Assembly (NCBI RefSeq): GCF_011046895.1
Contig: NZ_CP049250.1
Location: 2,640,501-2,704,500, forward strand
Source of the DNA: Rhizobium rhizoryzae
Lineage (GTDB): Bacteria > Pseudomonadota > Alphaproteobacteria > Rhizobiales > Rhizobiaceae
Direction: 5' to 3'
Length of the DNA stretch: 64,000 nucleotides
Positions 49,199 to 57,547 of the stretch are shown here, one piece after another. Under the pieces are notes generated by a model. The model had not been told where the DNA came from and did not search any database. It saw nothing but the letters and a program-made list of their open reading frames with translations. Each line of letters opens with the position of its first letter. The stretch's first letter is position 1. The position numbers were made by a program, and so were the translations under genes.

Positions 49199-49411
49199 GA
49201 TTTCCTCAGTTGGCGCACAAGAATTGCGGCGCCGGGATCGATTTTTAGGATTTATTAATCTCCGAAGCTTTTCGCAAGTGCGAAATTTAATCCATTCACT
49301 ATTGGTTAATCCCGACATCAGGTCTCCTCTGGGCAGCCAGCCGCGGAGGCGGCTTGAGCCGAATCCAGAAGTGGCGCATAGAAATCGCAATTCCTATCGG
49401 CAGGGCGCCTC

Positions 49412-50104
49412 ATGACATCGGTCGACATCATCGCACTTCTTCTGTTCGTGGCACTTTGGGTTGGATACTCGTGGCTGACCAGCGGCGACCCGGTTCTGCC
49501 GCGCAAGAGCCTGAACCAGGTCATGGCGGAGCGACGCCGGGACTGGATCTACAATTCGCTGAAACGCGACTTGAAGATGATCGATACACAGATCATGGCA
49601 GGGCTGCAGAACGGAACCGCTTTCTTCGCATCAACATCCATCTTTGCGATCGGTGGTTGCTTCGCATTGCTGGGTGCGACCGATCGTGTCGATGCGGTGT
49701 TTCGCGATCTTGCCTTTGTCGAATATTCCGGGCGTGCCGCCTTCGAATCCAAGGTCGTGGGTCTAACCGCGCTCTTCGGTTATTCCTTCTTCAAGTTCGG
49801 TTGGTCCTATCGCCTCTTCAACTACTGCACCATCTTGTTCGGCACCTTGCCAATGGCGAGCGACACTTCAATGCCGCGCAACGAGGTCGAGCGCATTGCA
49901 GAAAATGTAATCAGGATGAACATTATCGCTGCGCGGCACTTCAATGCCGGGCTGCGCACAATTTTCCTGTCAATCGGGTATCTCGGTTGGTTTATCGGGC
50001 CCTATATGTTCATGGCATCCACGCTGTTCGTGATCGTGGTACTCATGCGGCGTCAGTTCTTCTCGGAGGCGCGCCGTGCGCTCATGGACCACCCGGCCCC
50101 GTAA
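49412..50104 (+). CDS. DUF599 membrane protein
   Basis: 230-residue integral membrane protein with four hydrophobic segments (about 5-22, 72-90, 113-138 and 190-217). NQVMAERRRDWIYNS, RDLKMIDTQIMAGLQNGTAFFAST and the FKFGWSYRLFNYCTILFG segment fit the DUF599 family. No biochemical role is established. The DUF1624 gene follows after 21 bases, so the two are probably cotranscribed. Confidence 0.87.
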   Translation: MTSVDIIALLLFVALWVGYSWLTSGDPVLPRKSLNQVMAERRRDWIYNSLKRDLKMIDTQIMAGLQNGTAFFASTSIFAIGGCFALLGATDRVDAVFRDLAFVEYSGRAAFESKVVGLTALFGYSFFKFGWSYRLFNYCTILFGTLPMASDTSMPRNEVERIAENVIRMNIIAARHFNAGLRTIFLSIGYLGWFIGPYMFMASTLFVIVVLMRRQFFSEARRALMDHPAP

Positions 50105-50125
50105 TACGCAAGGATATGCAAAGAG

Positions 50126-51115
50126 TTGAGCCATTCATCGACCAACGTGACCATTCAGCGCGTGCCCCGGCTGCCGTTTATCGATACCCTGCGCGGCGTC
50201 GCCCTCATTGCCATGGCAACCTATCACTTCACGTGGGATCTGGAGTTCTTCCACTACCTTGAAGCGGGCACCGCGACGCACGGCTGGCTGAAGATTTATG
50301 CCCGAGGCATCGCCTCCACCTTTCTGTTCCTGGTGGGCTTCAGCCTTGTTCTGGCGCACAGCAATGGCATCCGCTGGCAATCCTTCATCAAGCGTCTTGG
50401 CATGGTGGCGGGTGCTGCGCTTTTGATCAGCGTCGGGACCTATATTGCCTTGCCGGATCAATGGATCTTTTTCGGCATTCTCCACAACATCGCCGTATCC
50501 AGCCTGATCGCCCTGGCCTTCCTGCGGCTTCCGCCTCTCATCACCGGCCTTGTAGCGGTCCTGCTGCTCGGTGGAATGATAGCCGACAATTGGGTTCAGC
50601 CCGGTGTTCTGAGCTTCCCGCTTTTTGATTCCCGTTGGCTCGCATGGATCGGCTTCGCAGAGGCCATTCCGCGCTCGAATGACTACGTGCCCCTTTTTCC
50701 GTGGTTTTCCGCCGTTCTATTCGGAGTAGCCGCTGCCGGTCTTTGTCTGCGCCATGGGGTCTTTGCATATGTCGAACGCTTGCAGCAGAAGCCTAACCTT
50801 CTGACAAAGGCCGGGCGTCACAGCCTTCTCTTCTACCTGTTGCATCAGCCGATCCTGATTGCCTGCGTCTACCTTGCGTCGCTGGTCATCCCGCCGCCTG
50901 CACCCGATCTGGTGTCCGGCTATGAGCGGGATTGCCGTCCCTCCTGCGAGGCTCAGGGCAATGATGCAGGTCTGTGCGAACGCTTCTGCGGCTGCACAGC
51001 GCGGGCCTTGGGTGGTCAATCCCTGCTTCAGCCGCTTTACCGCGGCGAGATCAATCTGGAAGGTGATGAGCGGGTGAACAAGATCGTTCAGGAATGTTCG
51101 ATCCAATCGCGGTAA
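50126..51115 (+). CDS. DUF1624 acyltransferase-like membrane protein with Cys-rich loop
   Basis: 329 residues, about eight to nine hydrophobic segments. The N-terminal RLPFIDTLRGVALIAMATYHFTWDL carries the R-G and His features of the heparan-alpha-glucosaminide N-acetyltransferase (DUF1624) family, suggesting acetylation of a sugar with acetyl-CoA from the cytosol. Near residues 270-293 a segment with five Cys (DCRPSCEAQ, GLCERFCGCTAR) forms what would be a soluble disulfide-rich loop. The start is TTG at 50126. It lies directly upstream of a MITE-like element. Confidence 0.82.
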   Translation: MSHSSTNVTIQRVPRLPFIDTLRGVALIAMATYHFTWDLEFFHYLEAGTATHGWLKIYARGIASTFLFLVGFSLVLAHSNGIRWQSFIKRLGMVAGAALLISVGTYIALPDQWIFFGILHNIAVSSLIALAFLRLPPLITGLVAVLLLGGMIADNWVQPGVLSFPLFDSRWLAWIGFAEAIPRSNDYVPLFPWFSAVLFGVAAAGLCLRHGVFAYVERLQQKPNLLTKAGRHSLLFYLLHQPILIACVYLASLVIPPPAPDLVSGYERDCRPSCEAQGNDAGLCERFCGCTARALGGQSLLQPLYRGEINLEGDERVNKIVQECSIQSR

Positions 51116-51143
51116 CGGCTAGCGGGCGGAGGCTAAAGCGCTT

Positions 51144-51416
51144 TAGAGCGGAGTTCGACCTGATTGAATCATTCTGCAGCAATGGATTTTCGTCAGGACC
51201 AAGGATTTTGCCGATGGGCATATCGGGATATACGTCCGAGGCGAAAGCCGAAGGTAATGGCGAAAATACATGCTGCCCAGAGGGTTGGCCGAAACCGGCC
51301 GTCCACTTTGTCGAAGGGCTTGGGCGTATGCTACGGCTACGCCACGCGCCCTTCTCCTCGTGGAACAACCGGTTTGGGCCAACAGAATTGATCCAATCAG
51401 GTCAAATTCCGCTCTA
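51144..51416. mobile_element. MITE-like element with 33-34 bp terminal inverted repeats
   Basis: The left end (51144-51176, beginning TAGAGCGGAGTTCGACC) is repeated in inverted form at 51383-51416 with three mismatches and one indel. Total length is 273 bp. The interior lacks a plausible gene; frames on either strand are Arg/Ser-rich. A palindromic AAAGCGCTTT sits immediately to the left (51135-51144). It occupies the gap between the DUF1624 and MerR genes. Size and structure are like the element at 40425-40693, but the terminal sequences differ. Confidence 0.65.
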
Positions 51417-51429
51417 GCCCCGGCCTCGA

Positions 51430-51816
51430 TCAGGTTCCAACGCCAATTTCTGCGAGACGCGTGAGGCATGCCTCTTCAACGTTATCCAGCTCGCTCAGCG
51501 TATCGTCGATATCCTTGCGTTTCTGGCGAAGCTCGTCGCGTTTGACATCCACGCGCTTCATCAGAAGCTTCAACTGGCCTATCTCGCCTGGCGGCTCCTT
51601 GTAGACCTGGATGATTTCCCGTATTTCCGCAATCGTGAAGCCAATACGGCGACCGCGCAGGATCTCCTGGATCAGCCGCCTGTCTGCGGCACGAAACAGC
51701 CGGGTCCGCCCACGGCGCTCGGGGTGGATAAGACCCTCGTCTTCGTAGAAGCGCAAGGTTCGGGTGGAAACTCCGAATTCCCGCGTCAGCTCAGTGATGG
51801 TATAATACTTATTCAC
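51430..51816 (-). CDS. MerR family regulator (LiuR-like)
   Basis: 128-residue regulator. The winged HTH spans about residues 4-40 (YTITELTREFGVSTRTLRFYEDEGLIHPERRG), followed by a helical dimerisation region. There is no metal-binding Cys set, so it belongs with the MerR regulators that sense organic ligands or stress, such as LiuR of branched-chain amino acid catabolism. The GTG at 51816 starts the conserved VNKYYTITELT; a longer in-frame extension is unlikely. A perfect dyad lies 32-53 bases upstream of the start, consistent with autoregulation. Confidence 0.85.
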   Translation of the reverse strand: MNKYYTITELTREFGVSTRTLRFYEDEGLIHPERRGRTRLFRAADRRLIQEILRGRRIGFTIAEIREIIQVYKEPPGEIGQLKLLMKRVDVKRDELRQKRKDIDDTLSELDNVEEACLTRLAEIGVGT

Positions 51817-51847
51817 GCCAGTATCCCGTATGAAGCCCTCAAAATAA

Positions 51848-51869
51848 TTGACTTTTACGTGCAAGTCAA
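51848..51869. promoter_or_regulatory. MerR-type dyad operator
   Basis: TTGACTT and AAGTCAA are perfect 7-bp arms around the 8-base spacer TTACGTGC. MerR proteins bind dyads of this size within an elongated promoter spacer, and TTGACTT doubles as a -35-like element on either strand. It lies 32 bases upstream of the MerR start codon. Confidence 0.6.
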
Positions 51870-51899
51870 TTTCGGGTGCGACGGTCTGACTGGCTGGAT

Positions 51900-53315
51900 T
51901 CAACTGATCGCAAACCACCAGGTCGCAAGACCGAGGAAGGAAAAGAATCCGGTCACATCGGTCACTGTGGTTACGAAGACAGCGGATGCAACGGCGGGAT
52001 CGGCGCCAACCTTGTCAAGCAGCAGCGGAATCATGATGCCGGCGAGCGCAGCGGCCATCATGTTGATCAGCATGGCAGCCGCGATGATGCCGCCGATGTT
52101 CACATCCTGGAACCATAAGCCAGCGGCGATGCCGATCAGGATACCGAAGATAATACCGTTCAGCAGGCCCACACCCGCCTCGCGTCGAACCACGCGCCAT
52201 GCATTGTAGATATCGAGATTGCGTGTTGCGAGCGCGCGTACCGTCACCGTCATCGTTTGAGAACCGGCATTGCCACCCATGCCTGCAACGATTGGCATCA
52301 GTACAGCGAGCGCGACAATCTGCTCGATCGTCGCCTCAAACAGAGAGATAACCGAGGCGGCCAGCAGGGCTGTCAGCAAGTTCACCAGCAGCCACGGAAC
52401 GCGGGAGCGCGACGTTTCCGGAATGGTGTCCGACAGTTCTTCGTCACCCACGCCGCCAAGGCGCATGATGTCTTCCTCGGCTTCCTCCTGAATGACGTCG
52501 ACGACATCGTCGATCGTTAGAATACCGACGAGGCGACCGTTTTCATCCACAACGGCGGCGGATAGAAGGTCGTACTGTTCGAACAGTTGGGCCGCCTCTT
52601 CCTGGTCCATATCGGCGGGAATTGGATAGTTGGTTTCCCGCATGATGGTTTCGATCTTCACCTGACGCTTGGTGCGCAAGATGCGGTCAAGATCCACGAT
52701 GCCGAGAAGCTTGAATGTGGGATCGATCACGAAGATCTGCGTGAAACTTTCCGGCAGATCTTCTTCATCCCGCATGTAGTCGATGGTCTGGCCAACGGTC
52801 CAGAACGGAGGCACTGCCACAAATTCCGTCTGCATTCGACGACCGGCGGAACTTTCCGGATAGTCCAGCGCGCGGCGCAGACGTACGCGTTCGGTGAATG
52901 GCAGTTGGGCTAGGATCTCTTCCCGATCCTCCTGATCGAGATCCTCCAGGATGTAGACGGCGTCGTCAGAATCCAGTTCGCCGATGGCAGCAGCGATCTG
53001 CTCGTTCGGCATCTGATCGACGATTTCGAGGCGGATCGCCTCATCGACTTCCGTCAGAGCCGTCAGGTCGAAATCGTTGCCGAGCAGTTTGACAAGCGCC
53101 AGACGCTGATCCGGCAGGATGGACTCCAGCAGGTCACCCAGCTCGGATTCATGCAGGGAAGCGACATTCTGCCGGAGGAACAGCAAATCGCGGTCCGCAA
53201 TCGCCGCACCAACCATGGCCAGGAAGTCGGAGCGGATCGAGCCGTTCTCCGCGTAGATATCCTCGTCTACGTCATCGGTTTGCGGTTTCGCGCGGCTCTC
53301 GTCAAGTTCCGTCAT
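51900..53315 (-). CDS. mgtE: Magnesium transporter MgtE
   Basis: 471-residue Mg2+ channel. The N domain has the superhelical MgtE_N repeats (DLLESILPDQRLALVKLLG, AAIGELDSDDAVYILEDLD). The CBS pair follows (about 140-265, e.g. FVIDPTFKLLGIVDLDRIL). The C-terminal third has five membrane segments, with the pore signature PIVAGMGGNAGSQ. The ATG at 53315 has AAGGAGCGGC upstream; upstream in-frame codons are not conserved. CBS domains gate the channel by cytosolic Mg2+ in the family. Confidence 0.95.
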   Translation of the reverse strand: MTELDESRAKPQTDDVDEDIYAENGSIRSDFLAMVGAAIADRDLLFLRQNVASLHESELGDLLESILPDQRLALVKLLGNDFDLTALTEVDEAIRLEIVDQMPNEQIAAAIGELDSDDAVYILEDLDQEDREEILAQLPFTERVRLRRALDYPESSAGRRMQTEFVAVPPFWTVGQTIDYMRDEEDLPESFTQIFVIDPTFKLLGIVDLDRILRTKRQVKIETIMRETNYPIPADMDQEEAAQLFEQYDLLSAAVVDENGRLVGILTIDDVVDVIQEEAEEDIMRLGGVGDEELSDTIPETSRSRVPWLLVNLLTALLAASVISLFEATIEQIVALAVLMPIVAGMGGNAGSQTMTVTVRALATRNLDIYNAWRVVRREAGVGLLNGIIFGILIGIAAGLWFQDVNIGGIIAAAMLINMMAAALAGIMIPLLLDKVGADPAVASAVFVTTVTDVTGFFSFLGLATWWFAIS

Positions 53316-53512
53316 TGCCGCTCCTTGTACCAAACGCCTGTGCCGAAGTGGATCCGCCCGAGTCGGCAGAATGGCTGCGAAAAGTTGATTGTCAACAAAT
53401 GGATAGGCGAAGCTGGCATAATGATGATCTTTGCCGGAAAGCCTGCCCGTCATGCATTGGACGTGCTAACAGATATCGACCGCAGATTAACAAAGACCAA
53501 TTTGTAGATACG

Positions 53513-54010
53513 ATGGCTGTACGCACGATTCTTCGTTACCCCGACCCGCTGCTTTCGCGGCCCTGTGCCCGCGTTAGCTCTTTTGACGCCCAGTTGAAGA
53601 ACCTGTGCGACGACCTGCTGGATACGATGAGAGCAGCACCGGGCGTCGGAATCACGGCTGCGCATATCGGGGTGGATCAGCGCGTTTCGGTCATTCAGCT
53701 TGCGCCTGACCAGCCGCTGTACATCCATATCAATCCCGAAATTGTTTCAGCTTCCGGCGATCTCCAGCGTTTCACGGAGGGAAGCGTGTCCATGCCCGGC
53801 ATGACGGACGATGTGGAAAGGCCCTCCCGCATCGAATTCCGCTATCAGGATCTCGAAGGACAGATTTTCACGGATCATGCGGAGGGGTTTCTCGCCACCT
53901 GTATCCAGCACGAAATTGACCAGCTGGACGGCATATTCTGGATCCGGAAACTTTCCCGTCTCAAACGGGACCGGCTGCTGAAGAAATGGGAAAAGCATTC
54001 TGTCCGCTGA
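53513..54010 (+). CDS. Peptide deformylase-like protein, probably inactive
   Basis: 165 residues with the deformylase fold but a broken active site. Canonical GxGLAAPQ reads GVGITAAH (44-51, Gln replaced by His). EGCLS reads EGSVS (89-93), so the metal-binding Cys is Ser91. HExDH reads HEIDQ (133-137), so one metal His is lost, though His133 and the catalytic Glu134 remain. Two of three metal ligands are missing. A comparable divergent group is, from memory, conserved in rhizobia alongside true deformylases, which implies selection for a non-deformylase function. Start is ATG at 53513. Confidence 0.85.
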   Translation: MAVRTILRYPDPLLSRPCARVSSFDAQLKNLCDDLLDTMRAAPGVGITAAHIGVDQRVSVIQLAPDQPLYIHINPEIVSASGDLQRFTEGSVSMPGMTDDVERPSRIEFRYQDLEGQIFTDHAEGFLATCIQHEIDQLDGIFWIRKLSRLKRDRLLKKWEKHSVR

Positions 54011-54072
54011 AGAATGAGAACCATAACGCCTTCTGTACGTTGTGCGGCTGAGCAAACTCAGGAGGTCTCATC

Positions 54073-54570
54073 ATGCCCGCCAAGAAATCGGTCAACGACA
54101 TTTCCCGCGAGGAAGATTACCGCGATTACGACACCCGCAACATCGACGACGGTTGGCCCTATGCGGATCAGGCCGGTGCGACCGCACCGCCTGTTGGCAA
54201 CGCCGCCTATGGCGATACGGCTGCGAATTTCGACCGCGAGCGCAACAAAGGCTTCCAGGTGGATAGTGCCGATGAAACCGGTCTGGAAGAAGGTGTCACC
54301 GATCGCACCACTCCGGCCACAAAAGGAATGGAGCTGAGCGACGATCTGGAAGAGCGGGTCAGTGATGCAATCGAAGAGCTCGACCTTGTTGCCATGGAAA
54401 CCATCGACATTCGCGCCGACGGGACCACTGTGACCATTGAGGGCGAGGTCGATGACGCGCAGACCGCACGCAAGCTCGTGGCGCATGTCAAGCGCGTACC
54501 AGGTGTTGGAAAAGTCGTCAACGAGCTCACGCTGCTGGGTATCGACAGCCTCATTCCCGATGAGGATTAA
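54073..54570 (+). CDS. BON domain protein
   Basis: 165 residues. The first 80 are acidic and disordered-looking, with Asp/Tyr-rich REEDYRDYDTRNIDDGWPYA. The BON domain (about 92-158) has DLEERVSDAIEELDLV, VTIEGEVDD, and VPGVGKVVNELTL, the usual alpha/beta phospholipid-binding module. There is no signal peptide, unlike OsmY. The ATG has AGGAGGT eight bases upstream, the strongest ribosome site in this area. It lies alone, facing the OsmC gene. Confidence 0.85.
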   Translation: MPAKKSVNDISREEDYRDYDTRNIDDGWPYADQAGATAPPVGNAAYGDTAANFDRERNKGFQVDSADETGLEEGVTDRTTPATKGMELSDDLEERVSDAIEELDLVAMETIDIRADGTTVTIEGEVDDAQTARKLVAHVKRVPGVGKVVNELTLLGIDSLIPDED

Positions 54571-54599
54571 GCAAAATCGATTGGCAGTCGCTAAAATGT

Positions 54600-55031
54600 T
54601 TATGCTGCCGAATTGACCTGCAACTGAATGGGTGGAGCGGCGGCAAGCGTATTGCTGATCGTGCAAAGATGTTTCGCCAGCGTCGCGATTTCGTGGCGCT
54701 GGCTTTCATCATAGTCACCTGAGATATTCAGTGTGGCTGTGATACTTTCGACGCGGGAAGGCTCATCATGCGCCTTCTCTCCGGTGACGATTGCTTCGAC
54801 GCTCACAAACCGATCCAGCATTTGCAGCTTGATCACTGCCCCCTTGACGCTGAGCACCAGACAGGCCGCGAGCGAAGAATACAGAAGATCAAGCGGATTG
54901 AAGCCAGCCTCCGAAACGCCAGCGACCACCTCGAGTTCGCCGCCGGTCACCGTTCGCAAGCTTGCGCGCCCCCGCACGCCCAAGACAGACGTCGCTCCGG
55001 TTTCTCTCGTCTTCACGCGAATATCGACCAC
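54600..55031 (-). CDS. OsmC family peroxide reductase-like protein
   Basis: 143-residue OsmC/Ohr-fold protein. Both redox cysteines are present (AACLVLS and KHLCTISN), as in organic hydroperoxide reductases. The start is GTG at 55031, with GAGGA before it. It begins 29 bases after the stop of the FMN hydroxyacid oxidase, so it is the probable last gene of the siderophore operon. Hydroxyacid oxidases release H2O2, so a detoxification role next to that gene is reasonable but inferred. Confidence 0.85.
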   Translation of the reverse strand: MVDIRVKTRETGATSVLGVRGRASLRTVTGGELEVVAGVSEAGFNPLDLLYSSLAACLVLSVKGAVIKLQMLDRFVSVEAIVTGEKAHDEPSRVESITATLNISGDYDESQRHEIATLAKHLCTISNTLAAAPPIQLQVNSAA

Positions 55032-55060
55032 TGGTTTTTCCTCGACTCATCCATATGAGG

Positions 55061-56137
55061 TTAGAAGAGCATCGAACGATTGATTTCGGCAAGCGAAGCT
55101 TTGCCGAGAAGAGCCATCGCCACTTCGAACTCTGTCTGCAGAACAGTCAGCATGTGAGCAACCCCCGGCATACCGCCAATGTGGAGGGCGTGCAGGACCG
55201 GCTCACCCACCATGACGGCCGATGCCCCGAGAGCCAGAGCCTTGACGATATCCGTCCCGCGACGAATGCCACCATCAAGGATGAGTGGAACTCGTCCATC
55301 GAGCCGGTCAGCAATCAGCGGCAAGACATCAAGGCTGGCGGGCAGGCCATCCAGTATACGACCGCCGTGGTTGGACACTACGAGAGCATCGACGCCGACT
55401 TCGACGGCACGTAGCGCATCGTGCGGATTGAGGATGCCTTTCAAGATGAGCGGTAGGCGACAATTATCCCTCAGCCACGCAATATCCTCCCATCGAGCCG
55501 CTTCATCGAGCATGCCTTGAAACACGGGGCTGCCATTGACAGCCCGAACCGGAGCGGAGCCTTCCAGCCCATCCAGATTGACCGGTCGGATCTGCATCGG
55601 AAGTTTGAAGCCAGCCCTCGCCTGCGCATTCCGCATTCCATTGACCGGCGCATCTACCGTGACGACGAGAGCGCGGTAACCGGCTTCTTCCGCCCGCCGG
55701 ACCAGTGACAGCGTTTCCTCTCGTCTCCGCTGAAGATAGAGCTGAAACCAAAGCGGCGTTATCGACCGTTTTGCGATCGCTTCCAGCCTGACACTTGAAA
55801 GCAGGCTGACCGTCATCACTGTTCTGGTCAGGCCTGCCGCCTCAACAGTCGCCAGCTCTCCTTGCGGGTGCACAAGCTGATGATAGGCAGTCGGAGCCAG
55901 AAGGATGGGATAGGCCATCTCCGCACCGAGGAGGACTGATTTCGCGGAAGCGCCGCGCATGTCTGCCAAGACGCTGGGCATCAGACGATGACGCTCGAAA
56001 GCCTCGCGGTTCGCGCGTTTCGTCTGTCCGTCTCCAGCAGGGCCATTGATGTAGGACCCGATTGCCGGATCGATCCGTGCGCGAAAGTGGCGCTCATAAT
56101 CAAGCAGTGAAACGGTATCGTCCGGAACAGCCATCAC
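55061..56137 (-). CDS. FMN-dependent alpha-hydroxy acid oxidase/dehydrogenase
   Basis: TIM-barrel flavoenzyme, 358 residues, of the glycolate oxidase/lactate dehydrogenase family. Residues expected for catalysis are intact: Tyr in IGSYINGPAGDG, the FQLYLQ Tyr, Asp in TVDAPV, Lys in LILKGI, and His/Arg in VSNHGGRILDG, plus LDGGIRRGTD for FMN phosphate. It has no membrane-targeting loop. It oxidises a 2-hydroxy acid of unknown identity. Its ATG overlaps the stop of the Sel1 gene by four bases, placing it firmly in the siderophore operon. Confidence 0.88.
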   Translation of the reverse strand: MMAVPDDTVSLLDYERHFRARIDPAIGSYINGPAGDGQTKRANREAFERHRLMPSVLADMRGASAKSVLLGAEMAYPILLAPTAYHQLVHPQGELATVEAAGLTRTVMTVSLLSSVRLEAIAKRSITPLWFQLYLQRRREETLSLVRRAEEAGYRALVVTVDAPVNGMRNAQARAGFKLPMQIRPVNLDGLEGSAPVRAVNGSPVFQGMLDEAARWEDIAWLRDNCRLPLILKGILNPHDALRAVEVGVDALVVSNHGGRILDGLPASLDVLPLIADRLDGRVPLILDGGIRRGTDIVKALALGASAVMVGEPVLHALHIGGMPGVAHMLTVLQTEFEVAMALLGKASLAEINRSMLF

Positions 56138-56787
56138 CGCAGCACCTTCTCTGCCAGCAGCATATCAAGACGTGCCTTTAGTGCATCCGCACGTGCGCCT
56201 TTGAAACACGAAAGTGCTGCTTGCAGTTGTTGCCAGAAATCCGGAAAGCCGAATGATACCGACCTTTCGATAAGATCGAATGCACCATCATGGCTGCCCT
56301 TCGCCACCAGAATTCTGGCTGCATTCAGGTGCGCCCAGCAATCGCCTTGCGCGGCACCCGCGCGATAGAATTCAAGCGCAATGTTTTCATCCGGCGCGAC
56401 TGTGCGACCATCTTCGTGGAGTAGCCCAAGCATGTTGAGGGACTTTGCATGCCCTTGCCGGGCTGCATCCGCGTAAAGGGCGTAGGCTGCGGCTTCATCC
56501 CGCTCCACGCCATCCCCACGCAGGAAGAGATCGGCCAGATTGAACTTCGCCCAGACGTCGCCCAGATCCGCCGCTTCTTGGTAATAGGCTGCGGCAGTTG
56601 AGCAGTCTGGAGGCACACCCCAGCCTCGCTCATAGGCCCGACCCAGCATATTGATGGCACGCGCGTCTTTGGCCCGCGCCGCCGCACGCAGCAGATCCAG
56701 CGCACTTTCATATTCCTGGCGATCTAGATGCACCTGTGCGAGCGCGAGTTGCACCTCTACCAGCGTCTCATGACTCTCTGCCGTCAC
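56134..56787 (-). CDS. Sel1-like/TPR repeat protein of the piuC cluster
   Basis: 217 residues, built of Sel1-like helical hairpins (about residues 35-180): AINMLGRAYERGWG, AKFNLADLFLRGDG, SLNMLGLLHEDGRT and AHLNAARILVAKG. Such repeats bind peptides. There is no signal peptide. It overlaps both neighbours by four bases (ATGA). A Sel1/TPR gene next to piuA-piuC also occurs in Pseudomonas, as I recall, so it is likely a functional partner of the iron system. Confidence 0.85.
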   Translation of the reverse strand: MTAESHETLVEVQLALAQVHLDRQEYESALDLLRAAARAKDARAINMLGRAYERGWGVPPDCSTAAAYYQEAADLGDVWAKFNLADLFLRGDGVERDEAAAYALYADAARQGHAKSLNMLGLLHEDGRTVAPDENIALEFYRAGAAQGDCWAHLNAARILVAKGSHDGAFDLIERSVSFGFPDFWQQLQAALSCFKGARADALKARLDMLLAEKVLR

Positions 56788-57470
56788 AGTTCCGCCCAGC
56801 GCCGTAGAAGATTATGGTAATGATTGACCAGACCAAGCACGGCCGGATTGTCATCACCAAGTTGCTGGCGCGTCTGGATAATCGAGACGTCCAGGTCATA
56901 GAGCATCGCGCGCAGACCATCATCCTTCACCATGGACTGGGTCCAGAAGAAGCATCCCCAGCGACTGCCGCGCGTGATCGGCACGACCCGGTGAAGGCTG
57001 GACGAGGGATAGACGACCATATGGCCGGCTGGAAGTTTGACCGCGTGGGTGCCGAACGTGTCTTCGATGACGAGTTCACCGCCATCATATTCATCCGGAT
57101 CGGTCAGAAAAATCGTCGTGGATACGTCAGCGCGCATCCGCATTCCGCCGGAACCGGGGATGGTGCGAATGGAATTATCCACATGCGCTCCGAAAGTCAT
57201 ACCGACGTCATAGCGATTGAACATCGGGGGGAGAACGCGAAGCGGCAAGGCGGCAGAGTTGAAGGTCGGGTTTCTGCCCAGCGCATTGAGAACCAGTTCG
57301 CCCAGCGCACGCGCCTCTTCGCTCTCGACGGGGATCTGCAGATTGTTCTTGGCTTTCGCCGCCTGATCACCAGCAGTGACCTTTCCATCGACCCATTGCG
57401 AACCCTCAAGAACGGCGCGGCAATGGTTCAATTCTTCCTTCGTCAGGACATCTGGGACCTGAAGCAACAT
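56784..57470 (-). CDS. piuC: PKHD-type Fe(II)/2-oxoglutarate-dependent hydroxylase PiuC
   Basis: 228-residue dioxygenase (PiuC/YbiX family). The iron facial triad is intact: His96 and Asp98 in FGAHVDN and His160 in SSLHRVVP; Arg170 in TRGSRW should bind 2-oxoglutarate. It is the usual partner of Fiu/PiuA-type catecholate receptors, its substrate being unknown. The receptor gene ends 77 bases upstream; the Sel1-repeat gene overlaps the end by four bases. Confidence 0.95.
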   Translation of the reverse strand: MLLQVPDVLTKEELNHCRAVLEGSQWVDGKVTAGDQAAKAKNNLQIPVESEEARALGELVLNALGRNPTFNSAALPLRVLPPMFNRYDVGMTFGAHVDNSIRTIPGSGGMRMRADVSTTIFLTDPDEYDGGELVIEDTFGTHAVKLPAGHMVVYPSSSLHRVVPITRGSRWGCFFWTQSMVKDDGLRAMLYDLDVSIIQTRQQLGDDNPAVLGLVNHYHNLLRRWAEL

Positions 57471-57547
57471 GGTATTTCATCCTGTCATGCAAAGACGATG
57501 CGCCACCGTCAGGCAGCGCATCGCATATTGTTGTCTCTGTCCGATGA

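Noticed and set aside
51143..51469. 108-codon minus-strand frame across the second element
   Set aside because: It includes part of the merR 3' side in another frame and the element's ends; no domain or start signal.
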